A stretch of 64,000 nucleotides of DNA from Holdemania sp. Marseille-P2844 (GTDB taxonomy: Bacteria > Bacillota_I > Bacilli_A > Erysipelotrichales > Erysipelotrichaceae), in contig NZ_LT635454.1 in assembly GCF_900120005.1 (NCBI RefSeq), forward strand, positions 278,759 to 342,758, read 5' to 3'. This document shows, in pieces, positions 27,568 to 34,306 of the stretch (positions within the stretch are counted from its first letter, which is position 1; every line of letters starts with the position of its first letter). The position numbers and the translations under genes were made by a program. The notes beneath the pieces were generated by a model. That model made no database searches and was not told the origin of the DNA. It was given only the letters and a program-made list of their open reading frames with translations.

Positions 27568-29202
27568 TTACGCAGCGTCGGATTGAAGGGTGCAATGCCC
27601 ATAGAACGGCGTCAGGCCCCACATCTCAACACCCTGGACTGCAGTGCTCTTTAAGCCCGGCGTGTTGTAATTGAATAAGGGAATCAGGTAGACGTTCTCT
27701 TCGATCAGATAACGTTCAGCGTCATGCAAAGCGTTCATGTATTCCGTATGATCGACCAGATATCCCGCTTCATCAACCATTTTATCATAAATCGGATCGT
27801 CCACGGAGGCTACGATCTGCTGACCAGTCGTCCACAAATTGAGGAACTGGGAAGGATCATCCCCGGCGCTGTATCCATAACGGGAGGTTTCAAAATCGCC
27901 ATTGTCAACCTGATTGTAGAAGACGCCGGATTCCACGACCTGCAGCTCACATTGAATCCCGGCTTTTTCCCACATCTGCTGCAGAATCTGCGCCACGTCA
28001 GCGTGCAGCTGGCTTTGCGAATACTTGTAAACAATTTTTAACGGATGGCTTTCATCATAACCCGCTCTGGCTAATAAAGCTTTGGCTTCATCCAGGTTGT
28101 ATTCCAGATATTTTTCTCTGGCGTCCTGTTCCTTGCGGAAATCGCCCTCAGCCCCGGCTAAGCCTTCCGGAACATAACCATGCAGAACGCGGTAGTATTC
28201 CTCGCTGCCGACAGCGCTGACCAAGGCTTCCTTGTCGATAGAAAGGGCTAAGGCCCGGCGGACGTCGACATTTTTTAAATAGTCAGGACCGGTAGAGCCG
28301 GAATTTAAAGCGATGAAATAACTGGAGATTTGTGGGATTTTCCAGATTTCTTCCGGATTTGGATACCCTTCGGCAATCGTCGCGGTTATGTTGAGCGCCA
28401 TATCAATTTCGTTGTTTTTAAACGCCAGGGACTGCGCGTCGGAATCGGCCATGACCAGGAATGTGATCCGCGGCATCGTGATGCTATCGGCGTCATAGTA
28501 GTTGTCGTTCTTCACAACGACGGCTTTTTCATTTTCATTGCATTCTTCCAGCGTGTACGGACCGGCAGTCGGATAACCGGGCTTGAAGGCCCATAGCGAT
28601 TCGTGGGCGTCGGCGATGTCAGCGCGCAGCGGCCGCCAGACATAGTTGGTCAGCATTTGTGGGAACCAGGCGCAGGGCTTGATCAGTTTGAGAACCAATG
28701 TCTGATCATCAGGCGTGCTGACGCCTTCAATTTCAATCTGCGTCGGATCCAGGTCCATGTTGCCGGCGATTTCTTCAGCGCCGGCCAGATAGGTCATTGG
28801 GTAGTAAATCGACCAGGAATTGTCGGCGCCGTAGGTGAGATTCCGCAGGATTCCATATTTGAAATCGGCGGATGTCAGCGGCTGACCGTCGCTCCACACA
28901 ACGCCGTCGCGCAGAGTGAACGTGTAGGTCAGCCCATCGTCAGAAAGAGTATAATCCTGGCACAGATCGTTGATGATCTGATTGCTGTCGTCAGCTCGAA
29001 ACAGACCGGCGGTCAAATGACGCAGTACGTAATCATTGACTGTTTCCTGGGTTAAGCCTGGATCTAAGGTTGTGATCTGACCTCCGATCGCGACGACCAG
29101 TCCCTCATCTGAAGCCCGGTTTCCCTGAGCGGCGTTTTGCGACGAACAGGCCGCGGTGAACAGCAGCATGATGGAGCATAGAAGGGTAAATACTTTCTTC
29201 AT
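27568..29202 (-). CDS. ABC-type oligopeptide substrate-binding lipoprotein (SBP family 5)
   Basis: A 544-residue extracellular lipoprotein that captures substrate for an ABC importer. The signal peptide MKKVFTLLCSIMLLFTAAC ends in the lipobox with Cys19. The mature part has the OppA/DppA pattern: TLDPGLTQ near residue 40, LRDGVVWSDGQPLTSADF near 105, AGPYTLEE, VRRALALSIDKEALV near 285, and AKALLARAGYDE. GAGGAGG upstream favours the ATG at 29202. No permease or ATPase gene is adjacent, so it must serve a transporter encoded elsewhere. A lysine riboswitch in its leader suggests lysine or lysine-containing peptides as the ligand. Confidence 0.9.
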   Translation of the reverse strand: MKKVFTLLCSIMLLFTAACSSQNAAQGNRASDEGLVVAIGGQITTLDPGLTQETVNDYVLRHLTAGLFRADDSNQIINDLCQDYTLSDDGLTYTFTLRDGVVWSDGQPLTSADFKYGILRNLTYGADNSWSIYYPMTYLAGAEEIAGNMDLDPTQIEIEGVSTPDDQTLVLKLIKPCAWFPQMLTNYVWRPLRADIADAHESLWAFKPGYPTAGPYTLEECNENEKAVVVKNDNYYDADSITMPRITFLVMADSDAQSLAFKNNEIDMALNITATIAEGYPNPEEIWKIPQISSYFIALNSGSTGPDYLKNVDVRRALALSIDKEALVSAVGSEEYYRVLHGYVPEGLAGAEGDFRKEQDAREKYLEYNLDEAKALLARAGYDESHPLKIVYKYSQSQLHADVAQILQQMWEKAGIQCELQVVESGVFYNQVDNGDFETSRYGYSAGDDPSQFLNLWTTGQQIVASVDDPIYDKMVDEAGYLVDHTEYMNALHDAERYLIEENVYLIPLFNYNTPGLKSTAVQGVEMWGLTPFYGHCTLQSDAA

Positions 29203-29232
29203 CTTTTCTTCCTCCTCAGAATTGACTCTGAT

Positions 29233-29264
29233 AAACAAAAACCGCGTACTATTACATACGCGGT
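29233..29264 (-). terminator. Riboswitch-controlled terminator in the lipoprotein leader
   Basis: On the minus strand ACCGCGTA and TACGCGGT pair around an 8-base loop and run into TTTTTG, 30 bases before the ATG. It is the likely off-state of the lysine riboswitch. Confidence 0.85.
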
Positions 29265-29275
29265 GAATTACCGTT

Positions 29276-29446
29276 TTCTATGCAATAGCGCCTCTTCATT
29301 GAATGAAGGAGTGCTGCGGGTATTTCCTGCAGCCCCATAACCAACTTCTGCCGAAGCCTGTTATTCGGCGGTGGTTGCCTTTCTGAAAAGATCATCGCCC
29401 GCCGGCTCCCCTTTCGTACTCATCTGCACCGCTACCTCTACATGTT
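29276..29446 (-). promoter_or_regulatory. Lysine riboswitch (L box)
   Basis: Read on the minus strand, the leader shows the L-box signatures in order: GTAGAGGTAGCG at the 5' side, ATGAGTA, AGCCGGCGGGCGATGA, CTTTTCAGAAAGG, ACCGCCGAA, the TGGTTATGGGGCTGCAG and CCGCAGCACTCC arm, and AGAGGCGCTATTGC closing P1. The family normally turns lysine synthesis and transport genes off when lysine is bound. A terminator between the aptamer and the gene fits transcriptional control. Confidence 0.88.
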
Positions 29447-29462
29447 TTTGTTGTATGTTATA

Positions 29463-29490
29463 AGTCTATCCGTTATTCGTGAAAAGTCAA
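29463..29490 (-). promoter_or_regulatory. Promoter of the lysine-riboswitch transcript
   Basis: On the minus strand TTGACT (29490-29485) and TAGACT (29468-29463) are separated by 16 bp, just upstream of the aptamer. From 29491 to 29690 nothing else is seen. Confidence 0.6.
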
Positions 29491-29692
29491 GCGATTAAAA
29501 ACGATTTCCAGAAATTAAAATGAAAATTTTGTTATTTTATGAAAATTGAAGAAAATTATTTTCATGGAATAAAATGCAAGGCGGGCAGGGATTGAAACGG
29601 CCGGGATGATAAAGAACCGGCACGAAGTTAAGCGTTCCTTTAGCACACAGGGGATAACGCAAGCTGAGCGGCGGGGATCAGCAAAATGGAAA

Positions 29693-29721
29693 AAATAAAA
29701 AAGCTCCGCAATCCGGAGCTT
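29693..29721 (-). terminator. Terminator at the host-prophage border
   Basis: On the minus strand AAGCTCCG and CGGAGCTT pair and are followed by TTTTTTATTTTT. It would end transcripts coming from the integrase. Confidence 0.8.
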
Positions 29722-29783
29722 TGATGACCATGGAGCAGATGAGCGGAAACGTTTGATCGCACTTTTTGAGTTTTGAATCATTG

Positions 29784-29809
29784 GAAAACCCTTTGTTTAA
29801 AGGCTTTTC
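29784..29809. other. Candidate attL core (26-bp imperfect dyad)
   Basis: GAAAACCCTTT and AAAGGCTTTTC flank a 4-base centre with one mismatch, about 45 bp beyond the integrase stop codon, where attL would be expected. Without attR this cannot be confirmed; a terminator-like role is possible. Confidence 0.3.
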
Positions 29810-29840
29810 GATACATGTCGCAAATATAGATTTTAGAAAA

Positions 29841-29864
29841 TCATGCCACGGATCATGCCACGGA
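29841..29864. repeat. Perfect tandem 12-mer at the integrase 3' end
   Basis: TCATGCCACGGA occurs twice without a gap. The second copy contains the integrase stop codon. Such repeats can be arm-type integrase sites or part of attL; no function is shown. Confidence 0.6.
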
Positions 29865-30917
29865 TTCTTTTAATTCTTCTAATTTATCCACTAATTCATC
29901 CGCATTTTTTTCTAATAAGTGCGTGTATACTTTTAGCGTCATATTGATGTCACTGTGGCCAAGCCTTTTGGATACAGCGACGATGTTAACGCCGTTGTTG
30001 ATCAGTATTGTTGCATGGCTGTGTCGTAAGTCATGGATGCGGATTTTTTTAAGTGGATGTCCGTCAGCGTTGGCAGCAGCGATGGCTTTGTCAAAAGCTC
30101 TTTGAATAGTGGTAATTCCTAATGGTTCAAAATCTCCGAATAAATAGGGCCCATCTTTAGCCAGGAGCGGTTTTAATATCTCAAGGGTATATTTATCCAA
30201 TTTTATTTTTCGCACGCTAGACGCTGTCTTAGGGGCTCTCACGCCTTGCTTATTATGCTTAATAGTTTTGTCGATCATTACCCATCCATCTTTGATATCT
30301 GATTTCAAGACCGCTTTTCCTTCCGATCGACGGCAGCCGGTGTAGAATAGAAAGGTGAAGTAAGCCCGAATTGTATAATTCTTGATGTAAGACGCAAAGA
30401 GATTGAATTCTTCGATTGTCCAGGTTTGCATCTCTTTTTTATCTGCAGCCGTTGCACGGAAAGGCTCAATGATTTTGGCGAAATCTGGTGTGTTGTAGTA
30501 TTTATACCCGAACGCAGACACAGACCGGACAAAGGAAATTACATTGTTTTTTGTGCGAGTCGCTAACTTTTTTTCCGCTAATTCGTTTCTCCATTTTAAA
30601 ACATCTTTCGGTTTAATCTGGTTCAATGGCATATCCATAAAAACAGTTGCGTATGTTTTTGCAAGATGGTACTTGCTTCGCTTGGTTTCTTCGTTGGCGG
30701 ATGTTCTACTTTTCAAATATTCCTCCATCATAATGCCAAAGGTGGCGGAGGACTGCACTTCTTGATTATTTGCACGGATTTCTGCTTCCCATGCCTGTGC
30801 TTCTCTTTTTAGCTCAAAGCCACGTTTTTTCTTGGTGACTAGCTTGCCGGTGAGCGGATCGCGCAGCTGCACCTGCGCAAACCAGGTTCCTCGATCTTTA
30901 TCTTTGTGAACGCTCAT
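29853..30917 (-). CDS. int: Phage integrase, tyrosine recombinase family
   Basis: Catalyses integration and excision of the prophage. The 354-residue protein has an N-terminal arm-binding part (DKDRGTWFAQVQLRDPLTGK), a core-binding SAM-like domain (about 65-155) and a catalytic domain with the first Arg in FYTGCRRSEG (about 205), the HDLRHSHAT box (about 298) and HLGHSDINMTLKVYTHL holding the last His and the nucleophilic Tyr (about 330-340). AGGAGG supports the ATG at 30917. It reads outward at the left prophage end, as usual. A possible promoter on the opposite strand overlaps its start. Confidence 0.93.
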   Translation of the reverse strand: MSVHKDKDRGTWFAQVQLRDPLTGKLVTKKKRGFELKREAQAWEAEIRANNQEVQSSATFGIMMEEYLKSRTSANEETKRSKYHLAKTYATVFMDMPLNQIKPKDVLKWRNELAEKKLATRTKNNVISFVRSVSAFGYKYYNTPDFAKIIEPFRATAADKKEMQTWTIEEFNLFASYIKNYTIRAYFTFLFYTGCRRSEGKAVLKSDIKDGWVMIDKTIKHNKQGVRAPKTASSVRKIKLDKYTLEILKPLLAKDGPYLFGDFEPLGITTIQRAFDKAIAAANADGHPLKKIRIHDLRHSHATILINNGVNIVAVSKRLGHSDINMTLKVYTHLLEKNADELVDKLEELKESVA

Positions 30918-30945
30918 TGTTTTTGTCCTCCTATTTTGATATAAT
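30917..30945 (+). promoter_or_regulatory. Plus-strand promoter overlapping the integrase start
   Basis: TTGTTT (30917-30922) and TATAAT (30940-30945) are 17 bp apart and face away from the integrase, toward a pair of hairpins. Confidence 0.5.
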
Positions 30946-30951
30946 GAGCGC

Positions 30952-31051
30952 ATAGAAAAAGCATTGTCCGCACGACATTTTTTCTATGCTGTGAGCGGTG
31001 TTACCAGCACCAGCTCACCATTTCTCGGAGTTACCAGCTCCGGGATTTTTT
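30952..31051 (+). ncRNA. Candidate phage small RNA with two like-looped hairpins
   Basis: About 100 nt between a TATAAT-type promoter and a T-tract. Hairpin 1 (30991-31018) has GTGAGC/GCTCAC and GGTG/CACC stems; hairpin 2 (31026-31042) has CGGAG/CTCCG and is followed by GGGATTTTTTA, which makes it a terminator. Both present the identical 7-base loop TTACCAG. No reading frame of note lies within. The small size, own promoter and terminator fit a regulatory RNA; function and expression are inferred. Confidence 0.5.
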
Positions 31052-31101
31052 ATGACATACTTTTGAAGATTTGTGGTATATTACAAATAGAGGTGATAAA
31101 T

Positions 31102-31251
31102 ATGTTCACTGATAGTTCAGTTGCTATTTGCATAATCGTTATTTTTATTGTCTTTCTTAAAAGGTTTGAGGAGCAAGACAAGGAAATTGCTAAGCTGAAA
31201 ATTTATCTTGAAGATGCGAAAGAAGAAATAAAAACTTTATCTCAAGATTGA
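31102..31251 (+). CDS. Small single-helix membrane protein, 49 residues
   Basis: The start ATG follows AGAGGTGATAAAT. Residues 7-23 (VAICIIVIFIVFLKRF) form one membrane helix, followed by a charged coiled-coil-like tail EEQDKEIAKLKIYLEDAKEE. The plan resembles small phage or type I toxin-like membrane peptides, but no family is recognised. It faces the minus-strand lysogeny genes, ending 2 bp from the next gene's stop codon. Confidence 0.55.
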   Translation: MFTDSSVAICIIVIFIVFLKRFEEQDKEIAKLKIYLEDAKEEIKTLSQD

Positions 31252-31253
31252 CA

Positions 31254-31631
31254 TTACTGCCTTTGATTGATTTCTGTTAATCTTGTTTTAATATCCTCTA
31301 AGTGAATTTGATTTGCTTCATCATAACTTTCCGCAATATACTTTGATAACCATGTTTTTTTCAGTAAAGGCAGCCCCGCCCATATCAGAATGCACAAGAA
31401 TATTCCCCAAAGTCGGTTAGTATCACAATCTATTAAGTAGTTGATCCCTTCGTCAATAATAATTCCCCCAAGTACGCTTTTGATGCCAATTCCTGCGTTA
31501 AACTTGATTTTATTTATTTTAGTACATATAAAATCATACTCTATTTTCATTAGCTTAACTTCATCGTGCGAAGTCAAACTAATGACTGAAGGTTTAGTAA
31601 TTTTGTAGTTTTCTTTTTTCACCATTGTCAA
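31254..31631 (-). CDS. Phage hypothetical membrane protein
   Basis: A 125-residue protein with a soluble N-terminal half (KPSVISLTSHDEVKLMKIEY) and a hydrophobic stretch near residues 55-90 (SVLGGIIIDEGINYL and LWGIFLCILIWAGLPLL) that looks like one or two membrane helices, then a charged tail. It overlaps the upstream zinc-ribbon gene by 4 bases, so the two are translationally coupled, last in the minus-strand lysogeny operon. It may act in superinfection exclusion, as other membrane proteins in this position do; that is speculation. Confidence 0.7.
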   Translation of the reverse strand: MTMVKKENYKITKPSVISLTSHDEVKLMKIEYDFICTKINKIKFNAGIGIKSVLGGIIIDEGINYLIDCDTNRLWGIFLCILIWAGLPLLKKTWLSKYIAESYDEANQIHLEDIKTRLTEINQRQ

Positions 31632-31888
31632 TCGTCTGCCTTATTCCAATCGGGATTTTCCAACATTTCTACAGTTGCTAATTTAGCGTTTAATACATTA
31701 ACAAAGTGAATGTAACCACAATTTTCGCATGTTATTGAAATAACAGGAGTGCATTTTGTTTCTTCCGGGTACTCTATTAAGGCGAATACATAATCAGAAA
31801 CTTCCCATTGTTCATGATCACATAAAGGACATTTACCTAATGTGATCTTTTTTAAATATTCACTTAATTTATTTGAATCTATTCGCAT
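31628..31888 (-). CDS. Phage zinc-ribbon protein
   Basis: An 86-residue protein with two Cys pairs, GKCPLCDHEQW near residue 18 and ITCENCGYIHF near residue 53, forming a probable zinc ribbon. The C-terminal VNVLNAKLATVEML is predicted helical. Such proteins are common beside phage repressors; the role is unknown. It follows the ImmA-like gene in the same operon and shares an ATGA overlap with the membrane protein gene downstream. Confidence 0.75.
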   Translation of the reverse strand: MRIDSNKLSEYLKKITLGKCPLCDHEQWEVSDYVFALIEYPEETKCTPVISITCENCGYIHFVNVLNAKLATVEMLENPDWNKADD

Positions 31889-31905
31889 AGTTAATTACCT
31901 CTTTT

Positions 31906-32340
31906 CTAAATTAAGCTATCGTACACTTTAACAGCGATCTGCTCAGGTACACCCTTGCTGATCAGCAGCGCAATAATGTTCTGATCATAAATGTCTTCAC
32001 CTTTAAGCAGATTTAACGCTGCAAACGTATTTGCTTCCCGTTCGGTTTTCCACGCAAATCTTGATAAGTAAAAGTTAAAGTGCATATTCTCATCGTAGTG
32101 AAGCTTGAAGTGTCCGTACTCGTGCCACAGAAGAAATTGCCTATATTCCTCCGGTAGATCTGGTTTGATGAAAATTCCAATAGTTCCCTCAGAGGCCAGT
32201 ATGGCTGAGTCGCATTTTCTTTTTAATAGGCGCTGATCCTCTATAATTTCTATGTTTTCATTATAGAGCAGCTCGTAGATACAAACATCGGGGACTCCGT
32301 CAACAACTTCCCGGATCTGAGCCGTATTCACTTCAATCAC
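31906..32340 (-). CDS. ImmA/IrrE-type metallopeptidase
   Basis: A 144-residue protein with the zinc-protease motif LWHEYGHFKLH (HExxH near residue 73) and the downstream ERE-type acid group in KTEREANTFAALNLL. In ICEBs1 and related elements ImmA cleaves the neighbouring XRE repressor to trigger induction. Here it lies 2 bp downstream of such a repressor gene, so antirepressor control of the lysogenic switch is the natural reading. The length matches the family. Confidence 0.87.
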   Translation of the reverse strand: MIEVNTAQIREVVDGVPDVCIYELLYNENIEIIEDQRLLKRKCDSAILASEGTIGIFIKPDLPEEYRQFLLWHEYGHFKLHYDENMHFNFYLSRFAWKTEREANTFAALNLLKGEDIYDQNIIALLISKGVPEQIAVKVYDSLI

Positions 32341-32342
32341 TC

Positions 32343-32738
32343 CTACTTCTTATACTTTTTACCTAACAATTCGATCATGCCAGCTACGTCGTTCGCAAAT
32401 TCGATAATTTCTTCGTCAGTCATTTTGTCGAGGTCATAGCCGCCAAACTGTGCCACCATAGGCTGTTCAAGGATAAACTTAACGGCGTCTTCCGCAGAAG
32501 AAAAGTTTGTTTCTTTTTCATCTTCTCGTTCATCTGTTAAATCACGCATGCTTATACCTAGAGCATCTGCTAGACGCTGCATGCTATCAACCCGCGGATA
32601 GCTTTGTCCATTGTACCAACTAGAGATAGTAGATAGCGGGAGCCCTAGAATTGATGCGAGCCTACTTTGCGTCATTTTTTTATTCAGCATCCATGTGTGA
32701 AAATTTTCAACAAATATGTCTCTTGCTCTATTACTCAT
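32343..32738 (-). CDS. XRE-family phage repressor (CI-like)
   Basis: A 131-residue DNA-binding protein. The N-terminal helix-turn-helix (about 15-65) reads MTQSRLASILGLPLSTISSW then GQSYPRVDSMQRLADALGI. The C-terminal half is acidic and lacks a LexA-type protease domain, which fits control by the ImmA-like protease next door. It is divergent from the Cro-like gene; the shared 140-bp region holds operator palindromes. Likely binds TTACAGTTAAACTGTAA, which lies in its own promoter, or the ACGATT sites; which one is not known. Confidence 0.88.
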   Translation of the reverse strand: MSNRARDIFVENFHTWMLNKKMTQSRLASILGLPLSTISSWYNGQSYPRVDSMQRLADALGISMRDLTDEREDEKETNFSSAEDAVKFILEQPMVAQFGGYDLDKMTDEEIIEFANDVAGMIELLGKKYKK

Positions 32739-32770
32739 TTCTTTGCACCTCTATTGATTATAGTTCTATA

Positions 32771-32787
32771 TTACAGTTAAACTGTAA
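32771..32787 (-). promoter_or_regulatory. Operator inside the repressor promoter
   Basis: TTACAGTTAAACTGTAA is a perfect 17-bp palindrome. On the minus strand it sits between TTGAAC and TAATAT (17-bp spacing), so a protein bound here would block repressor transcription. Confidence 0.7.
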
Positions 32788-32826
32788 AAAGTTCAAGAAC
32801 ATATTTAAAAAACTACATTTTAAGCG

Positions 32827-32858
32827 TTGACTCAACGATTAAATCGTAGTATTATAAT
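32827..32858 (+). promoter_or_regulatory. Early promoter with embedded operator
   Basis: TTGACT (32827) and TATTAT (32850) are 17 bp apart; TATAAT at 32853 overlaps. Between them lies CAACGATTAAATCGTAG (32833-32849), a near-perfect palindrome that is repeated at 33104. This promoter drives the Cro-like gene. Confidence 0.65.
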
Positions 32859-32877
32859 GCCAAGGAGGTGGTCATAC

Positions 32878-33084
32878 GTGTCTTGCGATGTAAGAATCAG
32901 TTATGCAGCTGCAAGAGTAAACAAAGGAATAACGCAAGAAGAAGCTGCGAAAGGCTTGAAAATAAGCGTTTTCACACTGATTAACTACGAAAATGGTAAA
33001 ACAGTGCCAACCTGGGATCGGCATAATAAAATGGCTGATTTCTATGGGATTCCGAAAGAAATGCTTTGCAGTCCTAAGAAGTGA
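32878..33084 (+). CDS. Cro-like XRE DNA-binding protein
   Basis: A 68-residue single-domain helix-turn-helix protein (YAAARVNKGITQEEAAKGLK, VFTLINYENGKTVPTWDRH) divergent from the repressor. The start is a GTG at 32878, chosen because AGGAGGTG lies 7 bases upstream; an ATG at 32857 overlaps that ribosome site. It would be the first gene of the lytic side. Its promoter contains one ACGATT palindrome and another copy follows the gene, suggesting that it or the repressor binds both. Confidence 0.85.
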   Translation: MSCDVRISYAAARVNKGITQEEAAKGLKISVFTLINYENGKTVPTWDRHNKMADFYGIPKEMLCSPKK

Positions 33085-33103
33085 AATTTTTTTTGAAGTT
33101 GTA

Positions 33104-33120
33104 CTACGATTTAATCGTAG
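33104..33120. promoter_or_regulatory. Second ACGATT operator
   Basis: CTACGATTTAATCGTAG is a perfect 17-bp palindrome, 20 bp after the Cro-like gene. It matches the early-promoter operator except for the central base and one arm base. Confidence 0.7.
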
Positions 33121-33147
33121 ATGATGCACGGGGAGTGAGGTGAGTAG

Positions 33148-33393
33148 ATGGAGTTTAAAAGCCCTGCAGAGGAGCAACGGTATTTATTTAAAGTGGAGTT
33201 ACCTAATTTGATCACACGAATTCTCTTGTTGAGCGCATGTCAGAGAGAGAGCAAAGAACGAATTCTCCGCGATTCTGAAGCATTAAAAAAGGCTTCAATC
33301 CAGTCTATTGAAGCCTGCAAGAGTTCACTTGTTAAAGTAAGCTGTGATCGAAGCACTGATGACATTGATAGCGATCTTTTGCAAAGTGCTTAG
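33148..33393 (+). CDS. Possible small phage protein, 81 residues
   Basis: The frame has an acceptable ribosome site (GGGGAGTGAGGTGAG) and a helical, charged product beginning MEFKSPAEEQRYLFKVELPN. However, its last 70 bases overlap the convergent DUF2513 gene and it contains that gene's terminator hairpin. It may be real with an overlapping 3' end, or only its first half may be ancestral coding sequence. No family is recognised. Confidence 0.4.
   Translation: MEFKSPAEEQRYLFKVELPNLITRILLLSACQRESKERILRDSEALKKASIQSIEACKSSLVKVSCDRSTDDIDSDLLQSA
33284..33316 (-). terminator. Terminator of the DUF2513 gene
   Basis: AGGCTTCAAT and ATTGAAGCCT form a perfect 10-bp stem; the minus strand then has six T residues. 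It lies 9 bases past the stop codon. Confidence 0.8.
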
Positions 33394-33702
33394 TGAATCT
33401 GCGCCAACTTCCGCGGCAACTTTCTTTACTTTATCCCAAGTGTTGTTGTTTCGGATATTGTCAAGAAACTCATGGCCTTTCCAAGTCAATGATTTCACGA
33501 AAATATCAAGGTTCCCAGAAAGATCTTCATCCGTGATTATCGTAATGAAGTCAGCTTCACTTAGCCTTAACAAAGTATAAGCGACTTCGTCCGCCGTAAC
33601 TTCTGGGATCGTTATCTTAGTGCTATCAAGCTCATCATTGAGCTCTAAACGATCCTCTAAGTATAAAAGGACTTCTCTAACGATATCATGATTCAATTTC
33701 AC
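33325..33702 (-). CDS. DUF2513 domain-containing phage protein
   Basis: A 125-residue protein with the DUF2513 pattern: MKLNHDIVREVLLYLEDRLE at the start, the middle block EVAYTLLRLSEADFI, and the closing SLTWKGHEFLDNIRNNNTWDK. These resemble winged-helix folds and are common in Bacillota prophages, but the function is unknown. The start is a GTG preceded by AAGGAGG. It is transcribed against the early genes and has its own terminator, which suggests expression in the lysogen (a moron-like gene). Confidence 0.82.
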   Translation of the reverse strand: MKLNHDIVREVLLYLEDRLELNDELDSTKITIPEVTADEVAYTLLRLSEADFITIITDEDLSGNLDIFVKSLTWKGHEFLDNIRNNNTWDKVKKVAAEVGADSLSTLQKIAINVISASITAYFNK

Positions 33703-33776
33703 AGATAACCACCTCCTTTCTTGAAAATATTATATCAGGAAAGTTTACCAACACCGCTAGGAAGCGAGGTGAGAAA

Positions 33777-34061
33777 GTGACCCGTTTGGAAATACTCTCT
33801 CAGTATTATGTAACGCAAACAGACATCCAGAAGCTTCTGCAGATGTCCCATAAGAAGGCCAAGAAGATCTACGAGATGGTTAGTGAAATGGAGAATCAGG
33901 AACTGGGAGAGTTTCGAGCGCATGACAACAAGGTAGCACTGAAAAAAGTGCTGAGGTGCCTGAAAATCGACTACAACTTCCTAGTTCGGCAGTGCCAGCT
34001 GGAAGAACAAAAAAAGGAACCCTCGGCGAGCTTGGCGGCAACCGAGAGTTCAACAAGATGA
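33777..34061 (+). CDS. Phage HTH-like protein (possible excisionase or early regulator)
   Basis: A 94-residue protein beginning at GTG 33777 with GAGGTGAGA before it. VTQTDIQKLLQMSHKKAKKIYEMV near residues 12-36 reads as a helix-turn-helix, here quoted as TQTDIQKLLQMSHKKAKKIY. The C-terminal part is charged and low in complexity. Position after cro suggests an excisionase or an early regulator, but no specific family is recognised. A hairpin terminator overlaps its end. Confidence 0.65.
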   Translation: MTRLEILSQYYVTQTDIQKLLQMSHKKAKKIYEMVSEMENQELGEFRAHDNKVALKKVLRCLKIDYNFLVRQCQLEEQKKEPSASLAATESSTR

Positions 34062-34092
34062 TCTTATTGGATTGAGATCATCTCTATTTTAT
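34058..34092 (+). terminator. Terminator in the early region
   Basis: AGATGATCT (34058-34066) and AGATCATCT (34076-34084) pair, followed by CTATTTTAT. It could be a site of antitermination. Confidence 0.7.
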
Positions 34093-34129
34093 CACAAGCA
34101 ATCAAGCTTGTGAAGGAAGGGAGAAATAA

Positions 34130-34306
34130 ATGACAATAACAAACGAAGCAGCTCGCGCTTATGCAGCAATCGCCGCACAGAACATCGGCATCAAGGTAGA
34201 TGATATCATGCTCCTTGTCGATGAAATGATGTATCTAATGGACGTTTATACAGAGGCAGAGATCCTTGCCAAAATGCGCAAATTGATCGGCCAGGAGGAT
34301 CGGTAG
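34130..34306 (+). CDS. Small phage protein, 58 residues
   Basis: A short acidic helical protein beginning MTITNEAARAYAAIAAQNIG and ending KLIGQEDR. GGAAGGGAG precedes the ATG. Its stop codon TAG overlaps the GTG start of the glucosaminidase gene by one base, so the two are coupled. No family is recognised. Confidence 0.65.
   Translation: MTITNEAARAYAAIAAQNIGIKVDDIMLLVDEMMYLMDVYTEAEILAKMRKLIGQEDR

Noticed and set aside
27421-27654. 77-codon plus-strand frame
   Set aside because: Overlaps the end and terminator of the peptide-binding lipoprotein gene and has no ribosome site.
30991-31042. Two like-looped hairpins considered as a start of a CRISPR array
   Set aside because: Only two units, stems differ, spacing is too short, and no cas genes are nearby.
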